The position numbers and the translations under genes are program-made. DNA of 64,000 nt from Lotmaria passim (taxonomy: Eukaryota > Euglenozoa > Kinetoplastea > Trypanosomatida > Trypanosomatidae), in NCBI GenBank assembly GCA_037349495.1, contig CP140197.1:1550001-1614000 (forward strand), in the 5' to 3' direction. Below, piece by piece: positions 30,841-41,348 of the stretch (the stretch's first letter is position 1; every line of letters begins with the position of its first letter). A model generated the notes under the pieces. That model searched no databases, was not told where the DNA came from, and worked only from the letters and a program-made list of their open reading frames with translations.

Positions 30841-32271
30841 TCATTGCCTCGCTAACTGTGCCTGACAACCGTTGCTCGATGCGGCGTCGTGATGCTGCAT
30901 CCGCGCCACCGTCGACCGCACCTGCGCAATCGTGCGTGCCTCATCACTGCTGTCGCTGTCCTGCCGACACAACTGCTGCTGCACGAGGTCCTCCTCCACG
31001 AAGTGGGACGTCGATGACGCGCTACGGGGATGCACTGGTACGGCGACCTGCGGCTCGCGCAGCCCGCGGCGGCTCCCGCGTGGTCCGCTGCGTGTGCCGG
31101 CAAGCTGTGTGTCGCACCAGGACGGGTGGCTCACGTTGCCCAGTGTCATCCCGTTGGAGCTTGGCGTAGTCGCGGCGGTGGACCGGAGTAGAATACTGGT
31201 CGGCGAAGGGATGGAGGAGGCGGAGGCGGAGGTACCACCGGCCGTGGAACGAAGTAGACCGTTGGTGCTGCCGTGGCATGACTCCGCCGCGGCCTCGCCA
31301 GTTGTGTGGAGGCACAGCGGCACAAAGCACTTCGCCTCCGCCTCCGCCTCCGCGCCGCCGTCGCTGTTGTGGTAAAGGGCGTTTGACGCGTCAGACAGCG
31401 GTGGCGTGCCATCGCGCCGCAGCGAGTTCGATCGACTGCAGGTCGTCAACGCAGAATCCGCGTGGGCGAGTTGGCTGCCGCGTGGCGTCGCCATCCCAGC
31501 ACCAGCCGGAACCACGTCCGCCCCCGCAGGCCCACCGTCTTCGTGCGTCGGCAAGAAGCGTACGCTGGTGCGGCGTGCCATGCCGCCCGATGCTTCGCTG
31601 GCCGCCTCGCCGCCCACCATCCGTTCGTGTGCGTGCGGCGTGCTGCCGAGGCTGCGAAGTGCTCGATGCCCCGGCTGCTGCTGCTGCCTCCTCGAGCCGC
31701 AGGAGAGAAGCTGCGAGCCCTCGTCTACCGGCACGCTGATATCGGCCACACACAGCGGAGGTAGCTGCATCCGCTCCAGATGAAGTGCCGGAGCACCCGG
31801 GTTGCCCGCGTTGTCATTGCTTGGAGGAGAGCTGCCAGCTTTGTTAGTACGACGTCTTCTGCGGCTGGCCACATCCGCCGCCGGATGCGCTGAGTTGCCC
31901 ATCAGAATAGAGTTTGGTACAGGAGGTAGAGCAGACTTGCGCTGCATCCGTTCTACACAACGTAAAGAGCCGTCAGGCGTGTGGGTACAGGCATCTTGCA
32001 CGGTCATGAACGACGCAGTGTTTCGATCAGCGTCAGCTGCCGTCCCTGAGCCGCTGGCCTCTCGCTTCAGTACCGTCGATGTGTCGATTACTGATGCGTC
32101 GTTAGCAGAGATGAAGGGTTGTGACGGAGTGCTTCGCACAGCGGCAGCTTCCGTATGCGCCGCAGTCGACATGGCGTCTTCTGAACCAGGAGACGGCAAA
32201 ACCGGCACGGCGGCACCAGTACTGTTTTTCTTGGCCACCGACGCATTACATGAACTACACAGAGGAAGCAT
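30841..32271 (-). CDS. Low-complexity hypothetical protein, 476 residues
   Basis: I chose the ATG at 32269-32271 (MLPLCSSCNAS) over an in-frame upstream ATG, because the extra residues are mostly translated U-tract leader (Phe and Lys runs). The protein is rich in Ser, Ala, Thr, Gly and Arg with no membrane span and no recognised domain. Visible elements are a CSSC near the N-terminus, a basic cluster RRRRRTNK, an Arg/Ser-rich stretch RSGPRGSRRG and many SP/TP sites. GC-rich coding use and a sharp change to A-rich spacer at both ends support a real gene. It is probably a disordered cytoplasmic or nuclear protein. No function is assigned. Confidence 0.65.
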   Translation of the reverse strand: MLPLCSSCNASVAKKNSTGAAVPVLPSPGSEDAMSTAAHTEAAAVRSTPSQPFISANDASVIDTSTVLKREASGSGTAADADRNTASFMTVQDACTHTPDGSLRCVERMQRKSALPPVPNSILMGNSAHPAADVASRRRRRTNKAGSSPPSNDNAGNPGAPALHLERMQLPPLCVADISVPVDEGSQLLSCGSRRQQQQPGHRALRSLGSTPHAHERMVGGEAASEASGGMARRTSVRFLPTHEDGGPAGADVVPAGAGMATPRGSQLAHADSALTTCSRSNSLRRDGTPPLSDASNALYHNSDGGAEAEAEAKCFVPLCLHTTGEAAAESCHGSTNGLLRSTAGGTSASASSIPSPTSILLRSTAATTPSSNGMTLGNVSHPSWCDTQLAGTRSGPRGSRRGLREPQVAVPVHPRSASSTSHFVEEDLVQQQLCRQDSDSSDEARTIAQVRSTVARMQHHDAASSNGCQAQLARQ

Positions 32272-33702
32272 GTGGACTTTTTTATTCTCTTTTTTCTTAT
32301 TGTCGGTTTTTGAACCCAAAAAGGCGGAGAAAAAAAAGGTTGAGAAAACGCATACAAAGAGAGGCTTCGGCTTCAAGCTTCACGAGAAAATCATCAAGCG
32401 CCAAGTGCAGTAGTAGTTACACAGAAAGGAAAAAAAAAAAAAGAAGCAATCTGCTCCGCCTTTGCTTTACCGTTGCGAAACGTGTTTTCAAATGCGACTC
32501 GGAAACCGTTAATTGTCTTGTGTCACTCGCAAGAAAAATGGAGAACGTGCTAGCCTGTTGTGGTTGTAGAAGCACAAAAAGAAGGAAATGCTACGTTTAA
32601 GCGAACAGAACCGCGTTCTGGTTCTCTCCCTCAAATGTGCTTGGAGAAAGGAAAAAAAAAAGACCTTAGCAGTGTGTAGCTAAAGCGATTGATTTGGTGG
32701 TTGTGTACGCTAAGCACGCAAGCAGTTGAAAGCAGACTACGAGAATAGAAGTTCATAAGCCGTAATAGGAAAAGCAGAAAAGAAAAAAAGAAGAGTGCAT
32801 TAAAGCCGACAACCTGCAGGCAACAAATGGAGAAGTTGAGTTTCCATCAAGAACACTCAACCTGCTCGACAGATGACAGCGCAACTACACAAAAAAGTGC
32901 TAAGTTGCCTCTTCGAGACTGTTACTAAAGCTCTTTTTTTTTTCTTTTTCTTCTCTTTCCTTTCTCTCGTTTTTTCACGACAAAGCTGTAACTTTTGGTC
33001 CATACTCTTTCACAGCAAAACGTAAGTCTGAAAAAGCCGTCATTTTTTTTAAGCGTTCGATTTTTCACACACATATAAAAAAAAAAGAAAAGAAAAGTGG
33101 TTTGAAGTCAAAAAAAAAAAAAATAAGACGTTATGAAATGAGATTGAAAGCAGAGCGGGAAAAAGTTAACTAAGGAATAAACCACCTTTTTCTTTCTCTC
33201 GACTTCACTGAGAACAGAAAAAAAAAAAGGGAAACTCGTCATAAGCAACTATTTCCGCAACTCTTAATCTTAACGGGAACAAATGAAAAAAAAAAAAAGA
33301 AGTGCTTATTAATTGAGAAAAAAAAAAGAAAAACACATGTGAAGGTAGCAAAGCGGCGACAAAAAACAAAATACAACATTGTGCTTCTTTACCCACCGTT
33401 CCGTGTGCTCCTTAGCTCCTAAAGACAGCTTGAACGCATTGACACACAAAAAAGAAACCTCTTCTTCAAAATAAGAGAAAGAAAACGCGCATGACTTGAT
33501 AATATGTACAACAGCTCTGTCAGCGAAACCCGCTTACCTGTCTAGACGCTTCCGTGAAAAAAAAAAAAGAACTAGCCAAGCCGCTCCACCTCTACTCTAG
33601 GCTTAGTGCGGCGCTTGCGCAGTACAGAATGACGAGGACTTGCGCGGCTTTTACGGAGCAATTAAAAAAAAAGTAGTAATAATAAGCAAAACTAGCATCC
33701 AG
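32272..33702. other. Spacer between the M20 peptidase and the hypothetical gene
   Basis: About 1.4 kb without a supported gene; A-runs near 32430-32441, 32649-32660, 33108-33122 and 33281-33299, and T-runs near 32934-32943. Confidence 0.7.
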
Positions 33703-34905
33703 CTACAACTTAGAGAAGTCTACGGCGTTCTCACCCGTCACACGAGAAACCAGCTCTTTTGTAAAGTTGTAGCTTTTCTCCAGGAGCTGCACCTCCGTGT
33801 ACTCGTTGGCCAGGTGAGCACCAAAGCCGCCAGGACCAACAATTACGGTGGGAATGGCAAGGTCGTCTTCAAAGAAGCCGCTCTCTGTGCCACCGCCAGC
33901 CTTGCACACCGCATTGTCATGCAGCATCTCCCGCACCATCTTGACAAAGGGGTGCTTTTCGTTGGCGTTGTACGCTGGAACAAACCACTCCGGTATTACG
34001 TCCACCGACGCCTCGGGGAACTCCTTGCGCATCGCAGGCAGGATCTCCTTGTCAACGTACTCCTTCACCTCCGTCTCCACGCGCTTCGCCAAGCTCGTCT
34101 CCGTCACACGCACACTGAAGATAAACTCGCATTCCGCGGGCACCGTGTTCACCGCGTTACCGCCTTTAATCGTACCAACAGACATCGAAGAAAACGGGCA
34201 GCTGTAGTGGCTGTCCTGCGGCCCGTTGTCGCGCAAGTCCACCGCAATCTTGCGGATCTTCGTGATAATCTGCGCAGCGTACTCGATGGCGTTGCAGCTC
34301 GTGTTCATCAGCGCCATCGACGAGTGGATCGCCTTGCCGTGCACCACCACCCTCCACGTGCTTAATCCCTTGCTGCCGGTGCCCACCTTAAAGCCGCCAT
34401 CGCCGACGAGGCAGCAGTCCGCCTTGAAGCCCTTCTCCTTCAGCCATTTCGTCATGAAAGGCACGCCAGCGCAGCCCACCTCCTCATCGAAGGAGAAGGC
34501 AAAGTGAATCGGCTTCACACGTTTCATCTTCATAAAGGTTGGAGTCAAAGCCATGCACACAGCAATAAAGCCCTTCATGTCGCAAGTGCCACGCCCGTAC
34601 AGCTTGCCGTCCTTCTCCACCATCACAAACGGGTCGGAGTCCCACTTCTGACCAGCAACCGGCACCACGTCCGTGTGGCCGCTAAGAACGATGCCGCCCT
34701 GCGTCGCGCCGTTGCTGCCGGGAAGCGTGGCGAAGAGATTCGCGTGCGTCTTCTCCGGGCTGTAGATGTACGTCGCCTCCACACCGAAGGTCTTGAGGTA
34801 GCCCTTGATGTAGTCCATCAGCTCGAGGTTCGAGTTAGAGGAGATGGTGTTGAAGCTGACCAGCTTGCCCAGCCATTCCTTATGCGTCTTGGGATAGTCG
34901 GGCAT
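33703..34905 (-). CDS. M20-family deacylase/peptidase (acetylornithine deacetylase-like) with glycosomal SKL signal
   Basis: A 400-residue protein, ATG at 34903-34905. Metal and catalytic residues are all present: H77-T-D79 in SGHTDVVP, D109 in GRGTCDMKG, the E141-E142 pair (FDEEVG), D169 in VGDGG (where many ArgE proteins have Glu) and H364 in GPGGFGAHLANEY. The dimerisation insert (KGLSTWRVVVHGKAIHSSM) is the usual lid domain. The family removes acyl groups from amino acids or cleaves small peptides with a two-metal centre. The C-terminus is DFSKL, a type-1 peroxisomal signal, so the enzyme probably works in the glycosome. A complete arginine-synthesis route is not generally present in trypanosomatids, so the natural substrate is likely another acylated amino acid or a dipeptide. 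Bacterial-like ancestry is possible but not shown here. Confidence 0.93.
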   Translation of the reverse strand: MPDYPKTHKEWLGKLVSFNTISSNSNLELMDYIKGYLKTFGVEATYIYSPEKTHANLFATLPGSNGATQGGIVLSGHTDVVPVAGQKWDSDPFVMVEKDGKLYGRGTCDMKGFIAVCMALTPTFMKMKRVKPIHFAFSFDEEVGCAGVPFMTKWLKEKGFKADCCLVGDGGFKVGTGSKGLSTWRVVVHGKAIHSSMALMNTSCNAIEYAAQIITKIRKIAVDLRDNGPQDSHYSCPFSSMSVGTIKGGNAVNTVPAECEFIFSVRVTETSLAKRVETEVKEYVDKEILPAMRKEFPEASVDVIPEWFVPAYNANEKHPFVKMVREMLHDNAVCKAGGGTESGFFEDDLAIPTVIVGPGGFGAHLANEYTEVQLLEKSYNFTKELVSRVTGENAVDFSKL

Positions 34906-36068
34906 CGTGAATAATGGAGAGAGTAATAAGAACGTACGGCTTTGGTTGCAATACGGTTAGGGAGTAGGTCTGCCACCAAACAAAAAGAGAAAAGAAAAAC
35001 CTGCTATGAGAGATTTAGGCAGAGAATTAGAAGACAGAAAACGTCCAGTTACTCTTTTTTTCCTTTTTAAAACGCTTGAAGCTCCAAAATCGTGGGTAAG
35101 ACTACGTTGCAAAAGAACGATAAGCGACGCTAAAAAAAAAAAAAAACTGGTCCCAAAGCACGCTCATAAACGCTCAACTGGCCATTTTCATACATTTAAG
35201 CACTGCCTGGCGTTTTTCAAAAGGGGGAAAAAACCACTAGGCCAGTATTGGTTAAGCAAACCGTCACTTGCTTTGATGCGCAGAAAGCTAAGCAGTCGCG
35301 TTTGTGTTAAAGTAATGGAACCGCGTACACCGAAACGTTAGACTCAATACTGTTTTTTTTTTTTTCTTCTCATAGACTCTATCAAGTTCGCAAACAAAGC
35401 GCATCGCCACTAGGCAAATATACACGCCTGTGGCTTTCATAACTGAAAGGCAATACCAAAAGTAAAAAGAGTACAAGAGATTCCAATGATAAAAACAAAA
35501 ACAATGGGTTCCAACTGTCCAAAAAAAAAAAAACAGCAAAAGAAGGTAAAAAGAAGCAGAAAAAAAAAAAGCAAAACAGGGTCTGGGTCTGCAAGACACA
35601 TTAGTGCTCCTCGCTTTTTTTTTTTTTTCCTTCCCTCCTCCGCCTCCTCCTTTTCTTACTCGGTCTCTTCCCCGAAAAAGTACAACTGCGTGCTCAAAAA
35701 GCACAATTTCCGTAACAGTTGCAGGTGGGACATGGGAAAGGACACACCGCAATGGTGGAAAAGACACTCCACTCGCCATGTAAAAAGGTGAAGAAAAAAG
35801 GAGGTGACATACAAAATAAAATAAAGCAAAAACGAGTGAAAATTAACAACGCATGTACAAAAAAGCAGAAGTGTACCTACAGTAATAGTAAGCTTGAATA
35901 AGGACAAGCAGAAGGTACAAAAGAGAATCAAAAAAAAAAAGAAGAAAAGCCACTACATAAAAAAAAAAAGAGCGCAAAAACTGCCTCGTAAGCTGGTGCT
36001 TTTTCGACAGCAGCAGGAAACAGGAGAGCCCTAGAAAAAAAAAACAAGCTCGCTTACAATATACACAC

Positions 36069-36120
<52 letters not shown>

Positions 36121-36269
36121 TTGTTAAGGAAGGCAACAGGCTCATTTTGTGCGCTATGACCTACATCACCTCTTATGCACACAGGCACACACATAAGTAC
36201 GCACGCACCTGTGCCTTCGTGTGTCAACGAGACAGTTCGCATAAACACGCTTACGATCAGCGGAGAGCC
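34906..36269. other. Spacer with AT/GT microsatellite
   Basis: About 1.4 kb, no gene. A-runs lie near 35132-35145, 35520-35533, 35560-35570 and 35929-35940, T-runs near 35353-35365 and 35615-35629, and the compound repeat is at 36068-36122, close to the mucin-like gene's stop. Confidence 0.7.
36068..36122. repeat. Compound (AT)n-(GT)n microsatellite
   Basis: An AT run with one C interruption (36068-36106) passes directly into a GT run (36106-36122). In RNA the AU part is self-complementary and the GU part could pair with it. It lies about 150 bases 3' of the mucin-like gene's stop codon, so it is probably within its 3' UTR. Confidence 0.9.
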
Positions 36270-38072
36270 TCATTGCGGTGGGACAGGGTAGTCCGCGTTA
36301 TTGATACTCCCGGTCGCCCGCCACGAATAGGTGTAATACGCTGGATCCGACAGCGGCGACGGTACCTTCGCCTCCGCTGTACTAGAGGACGACAACGCCT
36401 GCGCGGACAGCTGGTACTGCGGAGACCCGGCGACAGGTATCGCACCGCTATTAAGAGCAAAGGCGGCGTCCCCGCTCGACGGGCAGCTGTGCGTCAGCAC
36501 AGTGGGCGGGAGCGTGCGGTGTAGCACTGGACCACTCATCGCCTGCGGGCGTGGTGCCCGACTGCTGGAGCTCTGCATCCTACGCGTCGTGCCGACCTCT
36601 CCATACTTGCGGACCTCGACAGGAACGGCGACGACAGGTGTCACTGCCGCGGTCTGCGGAGCGGCGTCGGTGTGCACGTCGATCGAAAACGCAGATTCGT
36701 CATCCTCCTTTTCCGCATCGGACTCATCCGACTCCGTGATGGCCGGCGAGTGCTCGAGGGGGGTAAAGTGGATGAGCTGATGGAACCACTGCAGCCGTTC
36801 CTGCGGCGCCGCGACGCCACTCATCTTGGAGCGTCGCCGCACTTTCTCATGAAGAGAGGCCTGCCCATTGCCGGAAGCGCCCTGTGTGTCCGCTGAGGGA
36901 AGAGGCATTGGCACGTCGATGTAGATTTTGGGTGTCTCGAAGAGCCCCAGCCCAGGCGACACCCGCTCCTCGCGTGGGATAACAGTGCCGTCGCGCTCGA
37001 TGGTTGGGACGACGCACGTCGGCTGCGGCCCACGCAGCACCGGTGGGCGGCCCGTCCACGGCACTACCCCGTTCACCTGAAAGGGTTGATTACTATACCA
37101 GTTGATGTGCTCCGGGTCACCCGCCACGAGGGGAACGGCACGCACCGAGCTTTTGGGTGAGGAGAGGGAGAGAGGGTTAGTGCACCGCGGTCCGCCGACG
37201 CTCCTCTGAGCCCAGGAGCCGCCGCTCTTTGCCGGTGAATGCAACACCGTCGTGGCAGTCGTGGCACAGCCAGTTGCCGCCCTCGCGGCGAAGCAAAGCT
37301 TGCCCGCGCAGCAGCACCAGACAACTGCCGCGACGACAATCAGTGCGGCGACTGGCAGGACCACCGCGAGCGCTATCCACCACCGTCCCTTCGATGAGGA
37401 CGATGCCGTGTTGAATGAGAGGGAGGTCGTGGTGGTCGTACTCGTCGGCGTCGTCGGCTCTTGTGTGGAAGTGGTAGAAGTCGTGGTAGGCTCTTCCGTG
37501 GTGGTTGTTGTCGTAGACGTACTTGTAGATGTGGTGGAAGTGGAAGTGGTAGTGGTGAGGGTGGTGATTGGCTCCGGCGTCGTGGTGGAAGTAGTCGTGG
37601 TGGAGGTTGTCGTTGATGTCGTTGTTGGTCCCTCGCTCGTCGTTGTAGTGGTTTGTTTCACATCACTAGCGGTCGTGGCTGTGGTTGTGGTTGTGGTAGA
37701 TGCATCCACGGATGAACTCTCTTGAAGCACTTGCGCTCCAGCTCGAGGCGGCACAAGCGCCAAAGCCTCCACCTCCGTGGCCTGAATAGTAAGTGCTTTG
37801 TCCCGACGCCGTTCAAGGAGCTCCAGCGGCGAGAGCGCCTTTCCATTACCACTACCACTTCTTCGAGCCGCGGTCGCCTCTACATCGGCCTGCAACTGGC
37901 GGCACTGCGATGGCTGTGGTGGTCCTTCCACGTCTCGTGTGGCGACGCCGACGGCGCAGCGTGCGAGACTCAGCACCACCCACATCGTAACACCAATGAC
38001 AAGACATCGCGAAAACGTGGACTGTTTCCGTAAACGTCCCCGCTGAGACACAGAAAAAAAAGTACAATGCAT
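36270..38072 (-). CDS. Thr-rich mucin-like single-pass membrane protein
   Basis: A 600-residue protein, ATG at 38070-38072 (MHCTFFSVSQ). The N-terminus has a basic region followed by a hydrophobic core (CLVIGVTMWVVLSL, then a small-residue stretch), so a signal peptide with a long n-region, or a start at the internal Met about 30, is likely. Residues about 125-220 are an almost pure Thr/Ser tract with Pro/Glu interruptions (TTTSEGPTTTSTTTS style), typical of O-glycosylated mucin stalks. A transmembrane span follows near 228-252 (WWIALAVVLPVAALIVVAAV) with a Cys-rich juxtamembrane CCCAGKLC. The 350-residue cytoplasmic tail has no known domain; it contains an acidic cluster (ESDESDAEKEDDES) and several SP/TP sites. 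I infer a surface glycoprotein. No GPI signal is present. Confidence 0.8.
   Translation of the reverse strand: MHCTFFSVSQRGRLRKQSTFSRCLVIGVTMWVVLSLARCAVGVATRDVEGPPQPSQCRQLQADVEATAARRSGSGNGKALSPLELLERRRDKALTIQATEVEALALVPPRAGAQVLQESSSVDASTTTTTTATTASDVKQTTTTTSEGPTTTSTTTSTTTTSTTTPEPITTLTTTTSTSTTSTSTSTTTTTTEEPTTTSTTSTQEPTTPTSTTTTTSLSFNTASSSSKGRWWIALAVVLPVAALIVVAAVVWCCCAGKLCFAARAATGCATTATTVLHSPAKSGGSWAQRSVGGPRCTNPLSLSSPKSSVRAVPLVAGDPEHINWYSNQPFQVNGVVPWTGRPPVLRGPQPTCVVPTIERDGTVIPREERVSPGLGLFETPKIYIDVPMPLPSADTQGASGNGQASLHEKVRRRSKMSGVAAPQERLQWFHQLIHFTPLEHSPAITESDESDAEKEDDESAFSIDVHTDAAPQTAAVTPVVAVPVEVRKYGEVGTTRRMQSSSSRAPRPQAMSGPVLHRTLPPTVLTHSCPSSGDAAFALNSGAIPVAGSPQYQLSAQALSSSSTAEAKVPSPLSDPAYYTYSWRATGSINNADYPVPPQ
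37390..37700. repeat. Thr-codon low-complexity tract in the mucin-like gene
   Basis: About 300 bases of degenerate ACN/TCN codons encode the mucin stalk. They read as GT-rich on the plus strand. Such tracts tend to vary in length between strains. Confidence 0.75.
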
Positions 38073-39011
38073 CTCTTCCTTCACAAACCAGTTCCGGCCT
38101 TTAAAAAAAAAAAAGGCAAAAAAAAAGGAGAAGGAGATGCAACTGATTTCCGCTGCCAGAGTGGATGGCGTCGCCTCACCTCTTATCTTCCGTAATCACG
38201 TGACCCTGCCTCAGGGTCATTTCAGGCGCAACGCAGATCACACGAAAGCGAATAAAGCCACATAGCATTGTTTTATAAAAGAAGAGAGTCAATCATAGGA
38301 GAGACAAAAGAGGGACCTGTTTTTGACATAAGAAACGTAAGCCCCCCCAAAAAAGACAATCAATAGCTAATGCGATCAAAGCCAATGTGCTGGGAAGCGC
38401 TTGAACCGCCTCATTCTCATTGCCGCTTTTCTTGTAGCCTACAACCTTTAAAAAGAGCGAATAAGAAACAGCTGCTTCCTCGATCTTTACCGTTTTCGCT
38501 TTGAGATAGGGTAGTTGCCTCGCTTCTCACAGCATCAAAAAGGTCATTACTTCTTTCACCGGCGCAGTCATGCTTCATTGCATCCTTTCTTTTCTCCGCA
38601 TTCGTTTTCTGCGAGTATGCGCTTCCCTCAATTAAAAAAAAAAAAGAGCAGATACAAGAAGAAAACTACTTTTCAAAGCCTTACAATCCCCGCACACACA
38701 AAAAAAAAAACACACTTTACCTCAATAACGGCTCTCGACACAACTGTCAGAAACACTGTGTCAAGTTGGAAAGAAAAAGCAAAAAGTTACCATTCTAACT
38801 AAAACAGAAAAAGGAAAAAGGAGCAGCTGCAGCAAGCAGAGCATGAACAGTACACGCGTGACATGAAAACAGTGCTTTGGCGACGCTGCATTTCACCTGC
38901 AGGAGTCCATACACTGTCCAAGAGACACTCGCCAATTCCACATGCGGCACTAACACCAAAAAGGAGAGTTAGGGGAAAAAAGCCTCTAAGCCTTTTTTTT
39001 TCTGGAGACTC
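38073..39011. other. Spacer between the LRR gene and the mucin-like gene
   Basis: About 0.9 kb with no supported gene; A-runs near 38102-38113, 38634-38644 and 38700-38710. Confidence 0.7.
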
Positions 39012-41348
39012 TTATGCCTGTATCACCATTACAGTCTTTCGACGTGCACGCAGGCTCGCCACGATACTGCGCACCTCCTCCGGAGATCGCAGCGCTGCCA
39101 TGCAGCCGCCCGTCATCACCTGTTGGAGCTGTGGCAGCTGCAGCAACGGGTGGAGGCTGACGAGCTGGCGGCAGAAGCTCACGTCCAGCCACGTCAGCGC
39201 CGGCGCACCGGCGAGACCGTCAAGACTGCGTATCAGCGTCCCGGTGAGGCTGAGCTGGCGGAGGCGCACACACTCACGAAGGTGGCCGACGTCCTCAAGG
39301 TACGGACACTGTGCGAGAAACAGCCGCTCCAACGAGGCGGAGTGGCGCAAGCCGTTGATGTGGCGCACGGCGCTGCCCGAAGCGTCCAGCTCAGCTAAAC
39401 AGGGTGCAAGTCCCAGCGGCCCCAGGTCGACCAGATGCGCACATGACGCCACCTCCACAAACTCCAACGAGGTGCAGTATTGCAGGGCAGCCACGGAGGT
39501 CAGCGTGGAGCTGGAGGCATGTAGCACACGCAAACTTGAGACGGTTGCAAGGGCGTTGAGGAGGGGTACGTCACAGTAGCGCATTCCCAACCGTGCCAAG
39601 CTGCGGCTCTCCCGCAGTCCCTCCACCACCTCCACAGTGCTCTCGGAGATGAAGAGGTCGCGCAGGGTGAGGATGCGGCCACAGGCGCTCACATCCACCA
39701 GGCTCAGACACCCGTAAAGGCTGAGGGAAACGAGGGCAGGGCTGCGTGCCAGCCCGTCCAGCTCATAGATGCCGCTTTGTGAAGCCACGATCTCGCGCAA
39801 GGAGGGGACCAGACCGAGGGGCGACAGACTGCCCAGCTCCGTACAGCCAGTTAGGGTGATCTTCTCCAGCAGCGGAAAAGCCTCCACGCCCTGCAGCGAC
39901 GCCACTGCCGAGCCCGACAGGTCCAGCACGCGCAGGTGTGGCTGCACCGCTGGGAAGCCGAGGGGGCGAACGAGGGCGGCGCCGTTGGCCACCACTGCAG
40001 CTGCGGCGAGCCCCGGCCCCACTCGGCCACGGCACCTCAGTGTGTCGACGTGGTGGAAGGCTCGCCGCACGTCCTCCTCATGAGCAGACCCGTCGCCGCC
40101 GCTCCGCCCACCACCGCAGAGCGCCACTGTAGGCAGTGCAGTGGCCGGATTGGAAAGGGAATGCAGCTCAGGCGACAGCACCCACTCCGCTAGTGCCAAC
40201 GGGCACCGCTCCAACCCCAGCTCCATCAATGCGCAACGCCGCTGACACCACAGCTGATCAAGGAGCGCCACAAATTGCAATGCAGCCCTCTGCGTCTCGG
40301 CATCCACGGAAAGCGCAGGAGCGCGTCCCCCACGGCCTTCACATGAAGCGCCCCCGACAAACAAAGCGAAGAAAGGCTGCCGCAGCCATCGCCACACACA
40401 AGCTGGCACAGAGGCCGTCGCACCGACAGCGTCCTTTGTCGGTGCCGCGGCAGCCGGCACGGCGATACGCGGCGCCACCACCTCCACGGAGAGCGGCAGA
40501 CAGGCGCACAGACGCCGCGAGGCATCCACAGCCCCGTCACTCGTCACGTCTCTTCCCTCCGCCTCGCACGCCGCGTCACCACCGTCACCCGTGGCCGCGG
40601 CGGTGCCGAGAACGGCGTGACAGTGGTAGTGCGCTGCCGGCGTGTCACGGCCGTACCACCACGCGGAGTGCGGCATCGCGTGCGAGAGGCTCATCAGCGA
40701 CGTGCCTCGCACGTGCCGAGTGGTGGGCGAGCACAGGGCACCGCCACTGCACCGCCCATGTTGACGCAGTACGATGGAAGACTCGGGCAGCGGCGGTGCA
40801 ATGTAAACGCCTGTGCTGCCAGCAGCAGCAGCACCACCGCTACTACCTCCCGCAGCAGACGTCGCAACGGGCAGCACGGCTGTCGCTCGCACGCACGAGG
40901 CCGCCCCTGGAAAGTAGAAGACGCCGGTTTGCTCGCCAGCAAGCCGGAGACGTGGGCCGGCGGCAGCCACAGCCAGCGGCAGTGGCGCCGACTCCAGCCA
41001 GTACTCCAGGATTAAGTGCAAGGTACAGGAGCAGAGGTACGTGACACCACAACCGCAGCTGCCTTCATCGTCACACCGGTCATCATCTCGCGTGACGACA
41101 CCGGTGTTGGCTCGTTCCTTTCGCCGTCCGACGCGTCGCGCAACACCCGCCTCCAGCCCCGCTGTGCGACCGCCATCGTGCAGGTCCGGCGCGAGACGCG
41201 CAAACGGGCTGCCCTCGCTGCCGTATGCGTCGACACGGCGCTCGCCCTCGTTGTCCAGCGTGAGGACCTCGTTCTCATTGTTGCCGAAAAGCCAGATGCC
41301 GAGCTGAATCAGCGGGCGCAGGAACCCGTTGTTCCAAAACAAGAGCAT
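39012..41348 (-). CDS. Leucine-rich-repeat protein, 778 residues
   Basis: ATG at 41346-41348. Residues about 460-750 form at least ten tandem LRRs of 22-24 residues with alternating short forms (LRVLDLSGSAVASLQGVEAF, LEKITLTGCTELGSL, LVSLSLYGCLSLVDV, LRQLSLTGTLIRSLDGLAG). The LDLSGS / LTGC / LDVSFC pattern resembles the cysteine-containing and bacterial-type LRR proteins common in Leishmania. The first 450 residues are Ala/Gly/Val-rich, with short hydrophobic bits but no clear signal peptide or transmembrane span, and an Asn-Glu cluster near residue 25 (FGNNENEV). There is no kinase, F-box or GPI motif. I infer an intracellular protein-binding scaffold. It is unrelated in sequence to the secreted PSA-type LRR gene near 52-54 kb. 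Confidence 0.85.
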   Translation of the reverse strand: MLLFWNNGFLRPLIQLGIWLFGNNENEVLTLDNEGERRVDAYGSEGSPFARLAPDLHDGGRTAGLEAGVARRVGRRKERANTGVVTRDDDRCDDEGSCGCGVTYLCSCTLHLILEYWLESAPLPLAVAAAGPRLRLAGEQTGVFYFPGAASCVRATAVLPVATSAAGGSSGGAAAAGSTGVYIAPPLPESSIVLRQHGRCSGGALCSPTTRHVRGTSLMSLSHAMPHSAWWYGRDTPAAHYHCHAVLGTAAATGDGGDAACEAEGRDVTSDGAVDASRRLCACLPLSVEVVAPRIAVPAAAAPTKDAVGATASVPACVWRWLRQPFFALFVGGASCEGRGGRAPALSVDAETQRAALQFVALLDQLWCQRRCALMELGLERCPLALAEWVLSPELHSLSNPATALPTVALCGGGRSGGDGSAHEEDVRRAFHHVDTLRCRGRVGPGLAAAAVVANGAALVRPLGFPAVQPHLRVLDLSGSAVASLQGVEAFPLLEKITLTGCTELGSLSPLGLVPSLREIVASQSGIYELDGLARSPALVSLSLYGCLSLVDVSACGRILTLRDLFISESTVEVVEGLRESRSLARLGMRYCDVPLLNALATVSSLRVLHASSSTLTSVAALQYCTSLEFVEVASCAHLVDLGPLGLAPCLAELDASGSAVRHINGLRHSASLERLFLAQCPYLEDVGHLRECVRLRQLSLTGTLIRSLDGLAGAPALTWLDVSFCRQLVSLHPLLQLPQLQQVMTGGCMAALRSPEEVRSIVASLRARRKTVMVIQA

